Positions 44,626-54,403 of a DNA stretch of 64,000 nt are shown in pieces. The notes under the pieces were generated by a model that was not told the origin of the DNA, did no database searches, and saw nothing but the letters and a program-made list of their open reading frames with translations. The stretch's first letter is position 1; every line of letters begins with the position of its first letter. The position numbers and the translations under genes were made by a program. Origin of the DNA: Gordonia neofelifaecis NRRL B-59395 (GTDB taxonomy: Bacteria; Actinomycetota; Actinomycetes; Mycobacteriales; Mycobacteriaceae); contig NZ_AEUD01000001.1 of NCBI RefSeq assembly GCF_000192435.1, positions 248,001 through 312,000 on the forward strand, given 5' to 3'.

Positions 44626-46244
44626 CCACCTCCGACCTGCGGCTGGCGGCTCCCGCCGCCGGGTGCTGGGTGGCTGCGGCGCTGACCCTGATCGTCCCCG
44701 CGGGCTGGGGCGCCGCCCTCGCGGGTGTCTTCACCCTCGCCGCGGCGACAGCCGGGCTGTATGCCCGCACAGTCGACGGGACGGCCCGCGCGATCGCGGT
44801 GACGTCGGCCGCCGCCTGCGGGGTGATCGCGGCGTCGGCACTGTCCGTGGTGCTTCGAATCGTGGCCGTGGAACAGGCGCCGATCGGATCCGCGGACGGC
44901 AAGCCGGTGGTGGACGTCGACGTGCGCGGCGATCCGTCGTTCACCGTCGGCGGCCGGATGCGATTGCCGGTCACCGTGCGCGCGATCGGCGGTCACCGCC
45001 AGCGTCCGGTCCCGGCGACGCTCATGGCATCGGCGGACGCCGCCGACCCGCTGCCCGGCGAGCGCTACCGTGTCCGCGTCCGGGTCCGTCCGCCGCGCGC
45101 CGGTGCGGCGGACAGGTTGCAGGCTGCGCAGCTGACGGCCGTCGGCGAGGTACAGCGACTCCGCGGTCCGCCGTGGTGGCAGGCCGTGGCCGGGCGGGTG
45201 CGCGAACGTCTCCGCGACGTCGCTCAGCGCGCCCTGCCGGAACGACCGGCGGGACTGCTGCCCGGCCTGGTCCTCGGCGACGTCAGCGGACTCGACCGGC
45301 AGACGTCCGACGACTTCCGGTCCGCGGGCCTGACACATTTGATCGCAGTCTCCGGCAGCAACTTCACGTTGGTGTGCGGTGCGGTGATTCTCGGCATCCG
45401 GGTCAGCGGTGCCTCGGAGCCGGTGGTGGCCGTCCTCGGCGGTGCGGCGATCGTCGGCTTCGTGATCCTGGTGCGGCCCACCGACAGTGTGCTGCGCGCC
45501 GCGGTGATGGGCTCGGTGGGGCTGGCCGCCGGATTGGGCTCGCGGCGGTCGCAGGCACTGCCGGCGCTCGGGACGGCAGTGATCGTCGTGCTTCTGCTCT
45601 GGCCGCAGATGGCAGTCGCACCGGGCTTCGCGCTGTCGGTGGTCGCGACGCTCGGACTGGTCATCTGGTCGGTGCCGATCCGCCGAGCACTCATGCGCCG
45701 CGGCATGCCGGAGTCGGTCGCGATGCTGTTGTCCATGACGCTGGCGGCACAGGTGCTGACCACGCCACTGCTGATCGTGCTCACCGACACGGTGAACCTG
45801 ATGTCGGTGCCGGCGAACCTGCTCGCGGTGCCGGTCGTCGGAACGGCCGGGCTGCTCGGCACCGCGGCGGCGGTGATCGGGGCGATCGGGCCGCAATTCG
45901 GGCCGGGCGGAGTGGTCGCTGAGTTCCTCGTCCGGGCGGCCGGGCCGCCGACCCGATGGCTGATCGTCGTCGCCGACCGATTGGGCGGGCCGGCGTGGTC
46001 GACGCTGTCCGTCCCCGGCTGGACGGTCGGATCGGTGTTCCTGGTCTGTCTGCTCGGAGGTCTCGCCTGGCGCAGACGCGGAGATGTCGGAGGTTTCTGG
46101 CACCATGTTCGATGTGAGCGATCGGCTGTATCTACTACTCGGAGACGACGACTTCCTGACCGGACGCGTCATCTCACAGGTGACGGCCGAGCGCAGCCGC
46201 GACGCCGGGGCCGACGTGCCCGTCACCCGGGTCCGCGCCGGTGA
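44622..46244 (+). CDS. comEC: ComEC/Rec2-like DNA uptake channel
   Basis: A polytopic protein with the ComEC competence domain (GLTHLIAVSGSNFTLVCGAV, about 240-260) and about ten hydrophobic helices. It lacks the C-terminal metallo-beta-lactamase domain, as does mycobacterial Rec2 (Rv2414c). GTG 44622 overlaps the comEA stop. The membrane part ends near LVCLLGGLAWRRRGDV (about 475-490); beyond that the frame runs on without a stop for about 50 Arg-rich residues through the 5' end of holA, ending at 46244. The tail is probably meaningless. Whether the organism is naturally competent is unknown. Confidence 0.85.
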   Translation: MTTSDLRLAAPAAGCWVAAALTLIVPAGWGAALAGVFTLAAATAGLYARTVDGTARAIAVTSAAACGVIAASALSVVLRIVAVEQAPIGSADGKPVVDVDVRGDPSFTVGGRMRLPVTVRAIGGHRQRPVPATLMASADAADPLPGERYRVRVRVRPPRAGAADRLQAAQLTAVGEVQRLRGPPWWQAVAGRVRERLRDVAQRALPERPAGLLPGLVLGDVSGLDRQTSDDFRSAGLTHLIAVSGSNFTLVCGAVILGIRVSGASEPVVAVLGGAAIVGFVILVRPTDSVLRAAVMGSVGLAAGLGSRRSQALPALGTAVIVVLLLWPQMAVAPGFALSVVATLGLVIWSVPIRRALMRRGMPESVAMLLSMTLAAQVLTTPLLIVLTDTVNLMSVPANLLAVPVVGTAGLLGTAAAVIGAIGPQFGPGGVVAEFLVRAAGPPTRWLIVVADRLGGPAWSTLSVPGWTVGSVFLVCLLGGLAWRRRGDVGGFWHHVRCERSAVSTTRRRRLPDRTRHLTGDGRAQPRRRGRRARHPGPRR

Positions 46245-47073
46245 GGTCACCGGTCCGGAGATGGCCGAGTTGTTGAGCCCGTCGCTGTTCGCCGAAGAGC
46301 GCATCGTCGTCGTGCAGTCGGCGGCGGATGCGGGCAAGGAACCGGCGGCGCTCATCACCGCGACGGCCAAGTCGTTGCCGGAGGGCATCACGCTGATGGT
46401 CGTGCACACCGGCGGCGGTCGGCAGAAGGCGATGGTCGGCGAGTTGAAGAAGGCGGGCGCGCAGGAGTTCGCGTGTGCCGCGCCGAAGTGGCCGTCGGAA
46501 CGCGCGGACTTCGTGCGGTCGGAGTTCCGCGCGCTCGGCGCGAAGGTCAGTGCGGAAGTGGTGGAGCTGGTCACCGAGATGGTGGGATCCGACCTCCGCG
46601 AGCTGTCGGCGGCCTGCCGGCAACTGGTCGCGGACACCGGCAACAAGGTCGACGCCGACGCCGTCCGGCTGTACTACACCGGTCGCCCCGAGGTCACCGG
46701 CTTCGAAGTGGCGGACAAGGCGGTCACCGGCGATCTCGCCGGAGCGCTGGAGTCGCTGGCCTGGGCGGAACACCACGGGACGGCACGGGTACTGCTGGCG
46801 GATGCGCTCGCCGAGGCTGTGCACGCGATCGCGCGGGTCCGGTCGATGGGCGGGGCCGACAAGTACACCCTCGCGTCGGAACTGGGCATGCCGCCCGGCC
46901 GGGTCGGGAAGATCCAGACGCAGGCGCGCGCCTGGGACTCGACGTCGATCGGGGAGGCTCTGCTTGTCGTCGCCAAGCTCAATGGCGATGTGAAGGGACA
47001 GGCTGCGGATCCGGATTACGCCCTGGAACACGCGGTCTCGACAGTCGCTCAGCTGCGCCCGCGCCGCCGCTGA
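46105..47073 (+). CDS. holA: DNA polymerase III delta subunit
   Basis: Loads the beta clamp as part of the clamp-loader complex. The 322-residue protein resembles Rv2413c: LYLLLGDDDFLTGRV near the start, ELLSPSLFAEERIVVVQSA, PKWPSERADFVRSEFRALG, GSDLRELSAACRQLVADTG, ADALAEAVHAIARV and LGMPPGRVGKIQTQAR. ATG 46105 is favoured with CGGAGG eleven bases upstream; ATG 46084 and GTG 46114 are alternatives in the same frame. The 5' end overlaps the comEC frame by 140 bases. Confidence 0.9.
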   Translation: MFDVSDRLYLLLGDDDFLTGRVISQVTAERSRDAGADVPVTRVRAGEVTGPEMAELLSPSLFAEERIVVVQSAADAGKEPAALITATAKSLPEGITLMVVHTGGGRQKAMVGELKKAGAQEFACAAPKWPSERADFVRSEFRALGAKVSAEVVELVTEMVGSDLRELSAACRQLVADTGNKVDADAVRLYYTGRPEVTGFEVADKAVTGDLAGALESLAWAEHHGTARVLLADALAEAVHAIARVRSMGGADKYTLASELGMPPGRVGKIQTQARAWDSTSIGEALLVVAKLNGDVKGQAADPDYALEHAVSTVAQLRPRRR

Positions 47074-47386
47074 GCCGTCCCGTCTCGGGCATCCCCAGGC
47101 TGGGCCCGACGAGCTTGTGCGAAGGTCCGCCCCAACCTCGCCGGCTTCCACCCTGGGAGCGTGACCTGCGCGTCCCCGTGAGCGCTGTTCGTGGTCCATG
47201 CGTCCATCAGATGCAGTGACGGGGACGCGGCGGACGGCTCCGGGCAGGGGAAGGCTGGGCCAGAGCGCCGACAACGAACACCCCGATGACTACGTGGCCC
47301 GTCATCGGGGTGTTCGTGAAGAGATCTTGTTCTGTTGTCGCTCAGCCCGGGGCGAGCGAGAGGTGCGGCCCGAGGGCCGCGCCGCC
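47074..47386. terminator. holA/rpsT convergent intergenic region with two hairpins
   Basis: No gene is seen in this 313-base gap. CGCGTCCCCGT at 47169-47179 pairs with ACGGGGACGCG at 47219-47229 around a 39-base loop, perhaps ending holA transcripts. CGAACACCCCGATGAC at 47275-47290 pairs perfectly with 47301-47316 around TACGTGGCCC and is 71 bases past the rpsT stop, a likely rpsT terminator though without a strong U-tract. Confidence 0.6.
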
Positions 47387-47647
47387 TCAGAGCTGGTTGA
47401 CCGCGAGAGCCATGGCCGACTTCTTGTTGGCGGCCTGGTTCTTGTGGATGACGCCCTTCGAAGCGGCCTTGTCGAGCTGGCGGCTGGTGGCGACGAGCAG
47501 CTCGGCTGCCTTGTCCTTGTCGCCCGAGGCGACGGTCTCGCGGAAGTTGCGAAGCGCGGTGCGCAGGGCCGACTTGATCGACTGGTTGCGCTGACGAGCC
47601 TTCTCGTTGGTCTTGTTCCGCTTGATCTGAGACTTGATGTTAGCCAC
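47387..47647 (-). CDS. rpsT: 30S ribosomal protein S20
   Basis: An 86-residue ribosomal protein that binds 16S rRNA. The start [20 protein letters not shown] and end [20 protein letters not shown] are S20 signatures. GTG 47647 has GAGGA six bases upstream; the open frame extending to 47746 is not conserved. Convergent with holA, as in M. tuberculosis (Rv2412). Confidence 0.96.
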   Translation of the reverse strand: MANIKSQIKRNKTNEKARQRNQSIKSALRTALRNFRETVASGDKDKAAELLVATSRQLDKAASKGVIHKNQAANKKSAMALAVNQL

Positions 47648-47833
47648 GCGATGTCCTCTTCTGGCGTCCTGAGCGGCCCTGGGCCGAATGTTCTGTGTAC
47701 CTTCCGGCGACAGAGCGGTCGGGTCATCCGCCAGCGTCCATCGCAACAGCGGTCAACGATACCAGCGTGTCGGGACGGGCCAAAATCGCGCGGATCCGCT
47801 CTCCGCCTCAGCGGCGTACCGCTCTCGGCTGCC

Positions 47834-47839
47834 TACAGT
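47834..47839 (+). promoter_or_regulatory. -10 element for the sulfotransferase-like gene
   Basis: TACAGT is nine bases before ATG 47849, and no Shine-Dalgarno sequence is present. Confidence 0.4.
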
Positions 47840-47848
47840 GGACTCACT

Positions 47849-48946
47849 ATGTCTGTCGCTTATGTCCACGTGGGCCTACCCAAGACCGGAACGACCCATC
47901 TCCAGGATCGGCTCTGGCGCAACCGCGACCACGCGCTCGCGCGCGCCGGACTGCTGTACCCGGGCAATCGGATCGACGACCACTTCCACGCCGCCGCGCA
48001 CCTGCAGCCGGAACGCTACCTGGACTGGGCCGATCCGGCGCATGCCGATGTGTGGCCGGCGATGGTCGCTCAGATGAAGGCGTGGAGCGGATCGTCCCTC
48101 GTCTCGCACGAGTTGTTCGCCAACGCGGGCCCCGACCACATCCGCAAGCTCGTCGCGGACCTCGACTTCGTCGACCAGGTGCACGCGGTCCTGACAGTGC
48201 GCGACCTGGCCCGGCAAGTGCCGTCGGTGTGGCAGGAGAACGTCAAGAATCAGCGTCGCGCCACGCTGGCCGAGTTCGTCGACTCGATCGCCGACGACGC
48301 CGCAGGCCCCGACCAGGAGCCGTTCTGGGAGTTCCAGGACTACCGGCGGATCGCGGCGGACTGGGCAGACGTGGTGGGCGCGGACCGTGTGCACATCGTG
48401 ACGGTGCCGGCGCCCGGTACCGATACCGCGGGGGACGGACTGTGGGAGCGATTCGTCCGGGTCCTCGGCGCCGATCCGGCGGACCTGCCGGAACCGGTCC
48501 CCAGCTCCAACAAGTCGCTGTCGGCCGCGCAGACCGAACTGCTCCGCCGTCTCAACGGCCGACTGCAGCCCGACGATATCGAGTGGCGGCGCTACGAGGG
48601 CCTGATCAAGGGCGTACTGATCGGTGACTACCTGTTCAAGACGCGTGACGGAGCTCCGGAGGGTTTGTCCGGGGAGCAACTCGCATGGGCGGCCGCGCAG
48701 TCGGACCGGATGGTCGCCGAACTCGTCGAGCACGGCCACCCGGTATCCGGGACCGTCGACGACCTGCGGGTCGCCGCCACGACCGCCGGCACGACGAACC
48801 CGGTGACATCCGACGATGTCCTCGACGCCGCACTCGACGCCGTCGCACTGTGGGCGAAGACGGCGCCGGTGCCGGACAACACGCCCGCGCTCAAGACGCG
48901 GGCCGCCAATCTCGTCCGACGCGCCCGCCGCAGACTGAGGCGCTGA
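47849..48946 (+). CDS. Sulfotransferase-fold protein
   Basis: A 365-residue P-loop protein. VHVGLPKTGTTHLQDRL at residues 6-22 is the phosphosulfate-binding loop of PAPS sulfotransferases, and VLTVRDLARQVPSVWQENVK (about 112-131) gives the 3'-phosphate-binding Arg/Ser pattern. The last 30 residues are Arg-rich (RAANLVRRARRRLRR). Family members sulfate lipids, glycans or small molecules; mycobacterial Stf enzymes act on trehalose or glycolipids. Substrate unknown. Sulfate activation genes cysN/cysD are in the same window. Confidence 0.8.
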   Translation: MSVAYVHVGLPKTGTTHLQDRLWRNRDHALARAGLLYPGNRIDDHFHAAAHLQPERYLDWADPAHADVWPAMVAQMKAWSGSSLVSHELFANAGPDHIRKLVADLDFVDQVHAVLTVRDLARQVPSVWQENVKNQRRATLAEFVDSIADDAAGPDQEPFWEFQDYRRIAADWADVVGADRVHIVTVPAPGTDTAGDGLWERFVRVLGADPADLPEPVPSSNKSLSAAQTELLRRLNGRLQPDDIEWRRYEGLIKGVLIGDYLFKTRDGAPEGLSGEQLAWAAAQSDRMVAELVEHGHPVSGTVDDLRVAATTAGTTNPVTSDDVLDAALDAVALWAKTAPVPDNTPALKTRAANLVRRARRRLRR

Positions 48947-48988
48947 TCGAACTCATGCGCTGACCGAATCCGCGACGATGCGCCCCGG

Positions 48989-49390
48989 CTACGACCAGCC
49001 GAACCGCTCACGGAGGACGCGGGCGACGGCGTCGAACTGCGGGCGGTCGCAGATCGCGCCCTCCCGTCGGATACCGGTCTCCGCGATGCGGAGCACGCGG
49101 TCGAGTCGTACGAAGCTCTCCCGACGCTCGGCGTCCCATGACCCCGACCCGATCGACAACCACTCGTCGTCGCCGCGGTGATAGTCCTTGCTCGACAGCA
49201 TCAGGCCGAGCAGGTGATCGCCCTCGCGTCCGACCACCAGCACCGGCCGGTCCTTGCCCTGCGACGGATCGTCCTCGAACGGCACCCAGGTCCAGACGAT
49301 CTCACCCGGGTCGGCGGCGCCGTCGAGGTCGGGCGCGTAGGCGACCGTTCGCGCGAAATCCCGGGTCGGATGCCCCGGCAGGCGGCTCAC
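48989..49390 (-). CDS. PemK/MazF-like protein
   Basis: A 133-residue protein with the PemK/MazF fold: GEIVWTWVPFEDDPSQGKDR followed by PVLVVGREGDHLLGLMLSSK, and late SFVRLDRVLRI. These resemble toxin strands beta1-beta3, but the N-terminal 28 residues and absence of a small antitoxin gene beside it suggest a conserved housekeeping or orphan member. GTG 49390 overlaps the stop of the hydrolase gene upstream (GTGA), so the two are translationally coupled. Whether it cuts RNA cannot be seen. Confidence 0.75.
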   Translation of the reverse strand: MSRLPGHPTRDFARTVAYAPDLDGAADPGEIVWTWVPFEDDPSQGKDRPVLVVGREGDHLLGLMLSSKDYHRGDDEWLSIGSGSWDAERRESFVRLDRVLRIAETGIRREGAICDRPQFDAVARVLRERFGWS

Positions 49391-50055
49391 CGGGCGCCCG
49401 CTCGCGCGAGGACGGCCGGGAACAGCCACTCGTCGACGGCGTCCGCGGTCAGCCCGCCCACGCCGCTCCGGTCCGGTTTGAGACTGTGATCGGCCTTCTC
49501 GACCTCCAACAGCCGCACCGGCCCGCCGAACAGCGTCAGCGCGTCGGCGAACTCCTCCGACTTCCCGAACGCATCGTTGCGGCCGTGCACGATCAGCGTC
49601 GGCGCGGTGACACCGGACAGGTGCTCGGTGCGCAGCCGATCGGGCCGCCCCGGCGGATGCAGGGGATAGGACGTGAGGAGCAGGCCGTCGAAGAGGTCCG
49701 GTTCCTCGGCGGCCACCATCGACGCCTGTCTGCCGCCGTAGGAGTGCCCGCCGACTATGAGCGGACCGTCGGACACGCTGCGCAGTTCGGCGACGGCGGC
49801 GCGGATCCCGTCGCGGTCGCGCGCGGCCTTCGACGGCGCCGGCGGCCCCTTCGGACGATCCTGCCGGTAGGGCAGATCGATACGGGCGACGGCGAGCCCG
49901 CGGTCGACGAGCGCTTCGCCGACCGCGCGAAGCACCGCCGATCGCCGGTCGCTGCCCGCGCCGTGAGCGAGGATCACCAGGCCGTTCGGCGCCGTCGGGC
50001 GGGCCACGTCGGCCGCGACCGGGCCCTTCTCCACCGTGAATTCTTCCGCAGTCAT
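49387..50055 (-). CDS. Alpha/beta hydrolase of the KANL3/Tex30-like family
   Basis: A 222-residue alpha/beta hydrolase with the oxyanion strand LVILAHGAGSDRRS (about 31-44), nucleophile elbow GGHSYGGRQAS (about 102), acid in LIVHGRNDAFG and His in EKADHSLKP. Substrate unknown. ATG 50055 is chosen because MTAEEFTVEKGPVAADVARP begins the conserved part. It is divergent from lepA and coupled to the PemK-like gene. Confidence 0.82.
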   Translation of the reverse strand: MTAEEFTVEKGPVAADVARPTAPNGLVILAHGAGSDRRSAVLRAVGEALVDRGLAVARIDLPYRQDRPKGPPAPSKAARDRDGIRAAVAELRSVSDGPLIVGGHSYGGRQASMVAAEEPDLFDGLLLTSYPLHPPGRPDRLRTEHLSGVTAPTLIVHGRNDAFGKSEEFADALTLFGGPVRLLEVEKADHSLKPDRSGVGGLTADAVDEWLFPAVLARAGAR

Positions 50056-50165
50056 GATGGTGTCGAGCGTAATAGCGATTCGGCCGAGGTGAATCACGGC
50101 CGGTAGTCGTGCGAAACTGGAGGGTGATCATCTGCCGGGTCCCGCCCGGGCCCGCCGCGCAAGGA

Positions 50166-52019
50166 GTGAGTGAGATTCCCAGCTTCGCCGACAAGACGTT
50201 CACCGATCCCACCCGGATCCGTAACTTCTGCATCATCGCGCACATCGATCACGGCAAGTCGACGCTCGCCGATCGGATGCTGCAGCTCACCGGCGTCGTC
50301 GAGGCACGGCAGATGCGTGCGCAGTATCTCGATCGGATGGACATCGAGCGCGAGCGCGGGATCACCATCAAGGCGCAGAACGTCCGGCTGCCGTGGAAGG
50401 TGGGCGACGAGGAGTTCGTCCTGCACCTGATCGATACGCCCGGCCACGTCGACTTCACGTACGAGGTCTCGCGCGCGCTTGAGGCGTGCGAGGGAGCGAT
50501 CCTGCTGGTCGACGCCGCGCAGGGCATCGAGGCGCAGACCCTGGCGAACCTGTATCTGGCGATGGAGAACGACCTCACCATCATCCCGGTGCTGAACAAG
50601 ATCGACCTGCCCGCGGCCGACCCGGACCGCTACGCCGCGGAGATCGCGCACATCGTCGGCTGTGAGCCGGAGGACGTGCTGCGTGTCTCGGGCAAGACCG
50701 GCGCCGGTGTTCCGGAGCTGCTCGACGAGGCCGTCCGGCTGATCCCGGCGCCCGTCGGCGATCCCGATGCGCCCGCTCGCGCGATGATCTTCGACTCCGT
50801 CTACGACACCTACCGAGGCGTCGTCACCTACGTCCGCGTCGTCGACGGGAAGATCGTCCCGCGCGAGAAGATCGCGATGATGTCGACGGGCGCAACCCAC
50901 GAACTCCTCGAGGTCGGGATCGTCTCGCCGGAGCCGAAGGCCAGCGTCGGACTCGGCGTCGGCGAGGTCGGCTACCTCATCACGGGCGTGAAGGACGTGC
51001 GCCAGTCAAAGGTCGGCGATACCGTCACCAGCGCCAGGAAGGGCGCCGACGAACCGCTGACCGGCTACCGCGAGCCGCGTCCGATGGTCTACTCGGGCCT
51101 CTACCCGGTCGACGGCTCCGACTACCCGGTGCTCCGCGAAGCCCTCGAGAAGCTGCAGCTCAACGACGCCGCTCTCACCTACGAGCCGGAGACGTCGGTG
51201 GCGCTCGGCTTCGGATTCCGCTGCGGCTTCCTCGGACTGCTGCACATGGAGATCACCCGCGAGCGCCTGGAGCGCGAGTTCGACCTCAACCTCATCTCCA
51301 CCGCGCCCAACGTCGTCTATCGCGTCGTGATGGACGACGGGACCGAACACATCGTGACCAACCCGTCGGACTGGCCGACCGGCAAGACCAGCCAGATCTT
51401 CGAGCCGATGGTCAAGACCACGATCATCGCGCCGAGCGAGTTCATCGGCGCGATCATGGAGCTCTGCCAGTCGCGCCGCGGTGAGCTCGGCGGCATGGAC
51501 TACCTGTCCGAGACGCGCGTCGAACTGCGCTACACGATGCCGATGGCCGAGATCATCTTCGACTTCTTCGACTCGCTGAAGTCGCGCACCCGCGGCTACG
51601 CCAGTCTCGACTACGAGGAGTCGGGCGAGTCGCAGGCCGAGCTGGTGAAGGTCGACATCCTCCTGCAGGGCGAGGCGGTCGACGCGTTCAGCGCGATCGT
51701 CCACAAGGACTCGGCGTACGCGTACGGCAACAAGATGGCGCTGAAGCTGAAGGAACTGATTCCGCGTCAGCAGTTCGAGGTGCCGATTCAGGCCGCGATC
51801 GGCTCCAAGGTGATCGCCCGCGAGAACATCCGCGCCATCCGCAAGGACGTCCTCGCCAAGTGCTACGGCGGCGACATCAGCCGTAAGCGCAAGCTGCTCG
51901 AGAAGCAGAAGGAAGGCAAGAAGCGCATGAAGACGATCGGTCGCGTGGAGGTGCCGCAGGAGGCGTTCGTCGCGGCGCTCTCGACCGATGAGGTCGGCGA
52001 CAAGCCGAAGGGCAAGTAG
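50166..52019 (+). CDS. lepA: Elongation factor 4 (LepA) GTPase
   Basis: A ribosome-associated GTPase, about 617 residues from GTG 50166. Motifs: G1 AHIDHGKST, effector region [14 protein letters not shown]3 DTPGHVDF, G4 NKIDLP, and the EF4-specific C-terminal domain with [19 protein letters not shown]. The start is uncertain: 50166 has AAGGA directly against it, and GTG 50109 would add 19 residues; the mycobacterial protein also has a variable N-terminus before SFADKTFT. The stop overlaps the peptidase start by one base. Confidence 0.94.
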   Translation: MSEIPSFADKTFTDPTRIRNFCIIAHIDHGKSTLADRMLQLTGVVEARQMRAQYLDRMDIERERGITIKAQNVRLPWKVGDEEFVLHLIDTPGHVDFTYEVSRALEACEGAILLVDAAQGIEAQTLANLYLAMENDLTIIPVLNKIDLPAADPDRYAAEIAHIVGCEPEDVLRVSGKTGAGVPELLDEAVRLIPAPVGDPDAPARAMIFDSVYDTYRGVVTYVRVVDGKIVPREKIAMMSTGATHELLEVGIVSPEPKASVGLGVGEVGYLITGVKDVRQSKVGDTVTSARKGADEPLTGYREPRPMVYSGLYPVDGSDYPVLREALEKLQLNDAALTYEPETSVALGFGFRCGFLGLLHMEITRERLEREFDLNLISTAPNVVYRVVMDDGTEHIVTNPSDWPTGKTSQIFEPMVKTTIIAPSEFIGAIMELCQSRRGELGGMDYLSETRVELRYTMPMAEIIFDFFDSLKSRTRGYASLDYEESGESQAELVKVDILLQGEAVDAFSAIVHKDSAYAYGNKMALKLKELIPRQQFEVPIQAAIGSKVIARENIRAIRKDVLAKCYGGDISRKRKLLEKQKEGKKRMKTIGRVEVPQEAFVAALSTDEVGDKPKGK

Positions 52020-54064
52020 TGGCCGCCGCGCCGTCGCCGGTGCTCGCCGACTCGGGGCTGCCGTACGGTCTGCCGGACTTCGCGTCGATCAGCGACGACG
52101 ACTTCCTCCCCGCCTACGACATCGCGATCGCGGAGCACCGCGCCGAGGTGACGGCGATCGCATCGTCCGACGACGTGCCGACGTTCGACAACACCATCGC
52201 CGCGCTCGAGGCGTCCGGACGTGCGCTGGCGCGGGTGAACGGGATCTTCTTCAACCTCGAAGGGCCCGACAGCAATCCGCAGCGCGCGCAGATCGCGCAG
52301 GAACTCGCCGTCCGTCTCACCGAGCATGCGAACGCGATCACGATGGATCCCGCCCTGTTCGGCCGTATCCGCGAGCTCTACGAGCGGCGGTCGGAGCTGG
52401 GCCTGAACGAGGCCCAGACACGCCTGCTGGAGCAGCGCTACCGGGACGCGGTACGCGCGGGCGCCGCGCTCGATGAGGCGGGCCAGGACCAGATGCGGGA
52501 GATCTCCGGCAGACTCGCGACGTTGACCACCGAGTTCGGACAGCAGCTCCTCGACGACACCAACGACTCGGCGGTCCATTTCGCCGACGCGGCCGAGCTC
52601 GACGGACTGTCGGCCTCGGAGATCGCCGCAGCCGGACGGGCCGCGGCCGAGGCCGGCCGGGACGGCTACCTGGTCGCCCTCGAACTGCCGACGAGCCAGG
52701 CCGCCGTCGCCAAGCTCACGCGCGCCGAATCGCGTCGCCGGGTGTTCGACGCGTCGACGGCTCGGTGTGCGCGCGGCAACGAGCACGACACCCGCGAGAT
52801 GATCCTGGAGATCGTCACGCTCCGCGCCCGCCGCGCCGAACTGCTCGGCTACGCCGATCACGCCGCCTACGTCATCGCCGAGGAGACGGCACCGACGCCG
52901 CAGGCGGTCGCAGACCTGCTCGCCGACCTCGGCGCCGCCGCGCAGCAGGCCGCCGATGCCGAACTGTCCCGGCTCACCGACTTCGCGGGCCACGAGCTGA
53001 CGGCGTCCGACGTGACCTTCTACCTCGCCGCCGACCAGCGGGCTCGGTCCGCTGCCGACGACGCCGCCGCGTCGGTCGACATCGACGAGTTCGCCGAATA
53101 CTGCGAACTGAACGCGGTGATCGACGACGGTGTGTTCGCCGCCGCCGGGCGCCTGTACGGGCTCAGCTTCGCCGAGCGCACCGATCTGGCCGGCTATCAC
53201 CCCGACGTCCGCGTGTGGGAGGTCAGCCGCGACGGAGTCGGCATCGGCCTGTTCCTCGGCGACTACTTCGCACGACCGTCCAAGCGCGGCGGGGCCTGGA
53301 TGAACAACATCGTCGACCAGTCCCGCCAGTCGGGAACCGCGCCCATCGTCGTCAACGTGCTCAACCTGACTCGCCCGGAACCGGGCGAGCCATGCCTGCT
53401 CTCGCACGACCAGCTGATCACGCTCTTCCACGAGTTCGGCCACGCGATTCACGGACTGCTGTCGGCGGTCGACTACGTCTCGCAGTCGGGCACGTCCGTT
53501 CCCCGGGACTTCGTCGAGTTCCCGTCTCAGGTGAACGAGATGTGGGCGCTGCATCCCGACGTCGTCGGCGGCTATGCGCGGCACCACCGGACGGGGGAGC
53601 CCGCACCGCCAGAGCTGCTCGATGCGGTACGCGCCGCGGGCGGCACCGAGTCGGCGCATGCGACAGTCGAGTACCTCGCGGCCGCCGCGCTCGATCTCGC
53701 GTGGCATCGGCTCACCGAGCACGACCTCCCCGCGGATGTGCTCGACTTCGAGCGCAGCGCGCTGCGCTCGGCGGGCCTCGACTCGGAGCTGATCCCGCCG
53801 CGCTATCGCAGCACATACTTCAACCACGTGTTCGCCGGTGGCTACTCGTCGGCCTACTACTCGTATATCTGGTCGGAGATCCTCGACGCCGAGACCGAGC
53901 AGTGGTTCCTCGCCGGCGGGGGACTCCGACCGGAGCTGGGCGCGGCGTTCGCCGACGCGGTCCTGCGCCGGGGCGACAGCGTCGATCCGGTCGCGGCGCA
54001 TGCGGCGATGATCGGGCACCCCGCCCGGATCGAGCCGCTGCTCATCCGTCGCGGACTGTCGTAG
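52019..54064 (+). CDS. M3 family metallopeptidase (Dcp/oligopeptidase type)
   Basis: A 681-residue zinc peptidase with LFHEFGHAIHGLLS (HEFGH zinc motif, about residues 471-475), a third ligand Glu probably in FVEFPSQVNEMW, and the C-terminal YFNHVFAGGYSSAYYSYIWSE, characteristic of M3 peptidyl-dipeptidase/oligopeptidase A. No signal peptide, so it is probably cytoplasmic and degrades short peptides. The GTG start shares one base with the lepA stop. Confidence 0.92.
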   Translation: MAAAPSPVLADSGLPYGLPDFASISDDDFLPAYDIAIAEHRAEVTAIASSDDVPTFDNTIAALEASGRALARVNGIFFNLEGPDSNPQRAQIAQELAVRLTEHANAITMDPALFGRIRELYERRSELGLNEAQTRLLEQRYRDAVRAGAALDEAGQDQMREISGRLATLTTEFGQQLLDDTNDSAVHFADAAELDGLSASEIAAAGRAAAEAGRDGYLVALELPTSQAAVAKLTRAESRRRVFDASTARCARGNEHDTREMILEIVTLRARRAELLGYADHAAYVIAEETAPTPQAVADLLADLGAAAQQAADAELSRLTDFAGHELTASDVTFYLAADQRARSAADDAAASVDIDEFAEYCELNAVIDDGVFAAAGRLYGLSFAERTDLAGYHPDVRVWEVSRDGVGIGLFLGDYFARPSKRGGAWMNNIVDQSRQSGTAPIVVNVLNLTRPEPGEPCLLSHDQLITLFHEFGHAIHGLLSAVDYVSQSGTSVPRDFVEFPSQVNEMWALHPDVVGGYARHHRTGEPAPPELLDAVRAAGGTESAHATVEYLAAAALDLAWHRLTEHDLPADVLDFERSALRSAGLDSELIPPRYRSTYFNHVFAGGYSSAYYSYIWSEILDAETEQWFLAGGGLRPELGAAFADAVLRRGDSVDPVAAHAAMIGHPARIEPLLIRRGLS

Positions 54065-54198
54065 GCGGGCGCACGGCGTCCCGTCCCGCCAGTGCCGGCC
54101 GACCCGGGGTGACCCCGGTCGCACAGCCCCGGCGAGTAGGGTTTCAAATCAGCGTGGGCGAAACCGCGCAGGCACGGTGTAGATGAGGTGATCGAGCA

Positions 54199-54399
54199 GT
54201 GAACGGCGTTCTGTCCTGGTGGGACGGGGTCGAGGAGTGGCTCACCGGCCTGCCCTTCATCCCACAGCTCCTCGTCACGGCCATCGTGCTGGTCCCGCTG
54301 GCGACGCTCGCCGCGTCCGGCGTGAACTACCTGGTCGGGCGACTCTTCTCGAAACTCGGCCGCGCAGAGGCCGACGACGATCACGGATTGGGAATCTGA
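54199..54399 (+). CDS. Small membrane protein, 66 residues
   Basis: One or two hydrophobic segments: FIPQLLVTAIVLVPLATLAA (about 20-39) and perhaps NYLVGRLF, then an acidic end. GTG 54199; TAGGGT at 54137-54142 could be its -10. In M. tuberculosis a small membrane protein gene (Rv2401A) also lies upstream of subI, so this may be the counterpart. Function unknown. Confidence 0.6.
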   Translation: MNGVLSWWDGVEEWLTGLPFIPQLLVTAIVLVPLATLAASGVNYLVGRLFSKLGRAEADDDHGLGI

Positions 54400-54403
54400 A
54401 GCG

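Noticed and set aside
48989-50055. Classical toxin-antitoxin pair
   Set aside because: The coupled gene is a 222-residue alpha/beta hydrolase with a full catalytic triad pattern, not an antitoxin.
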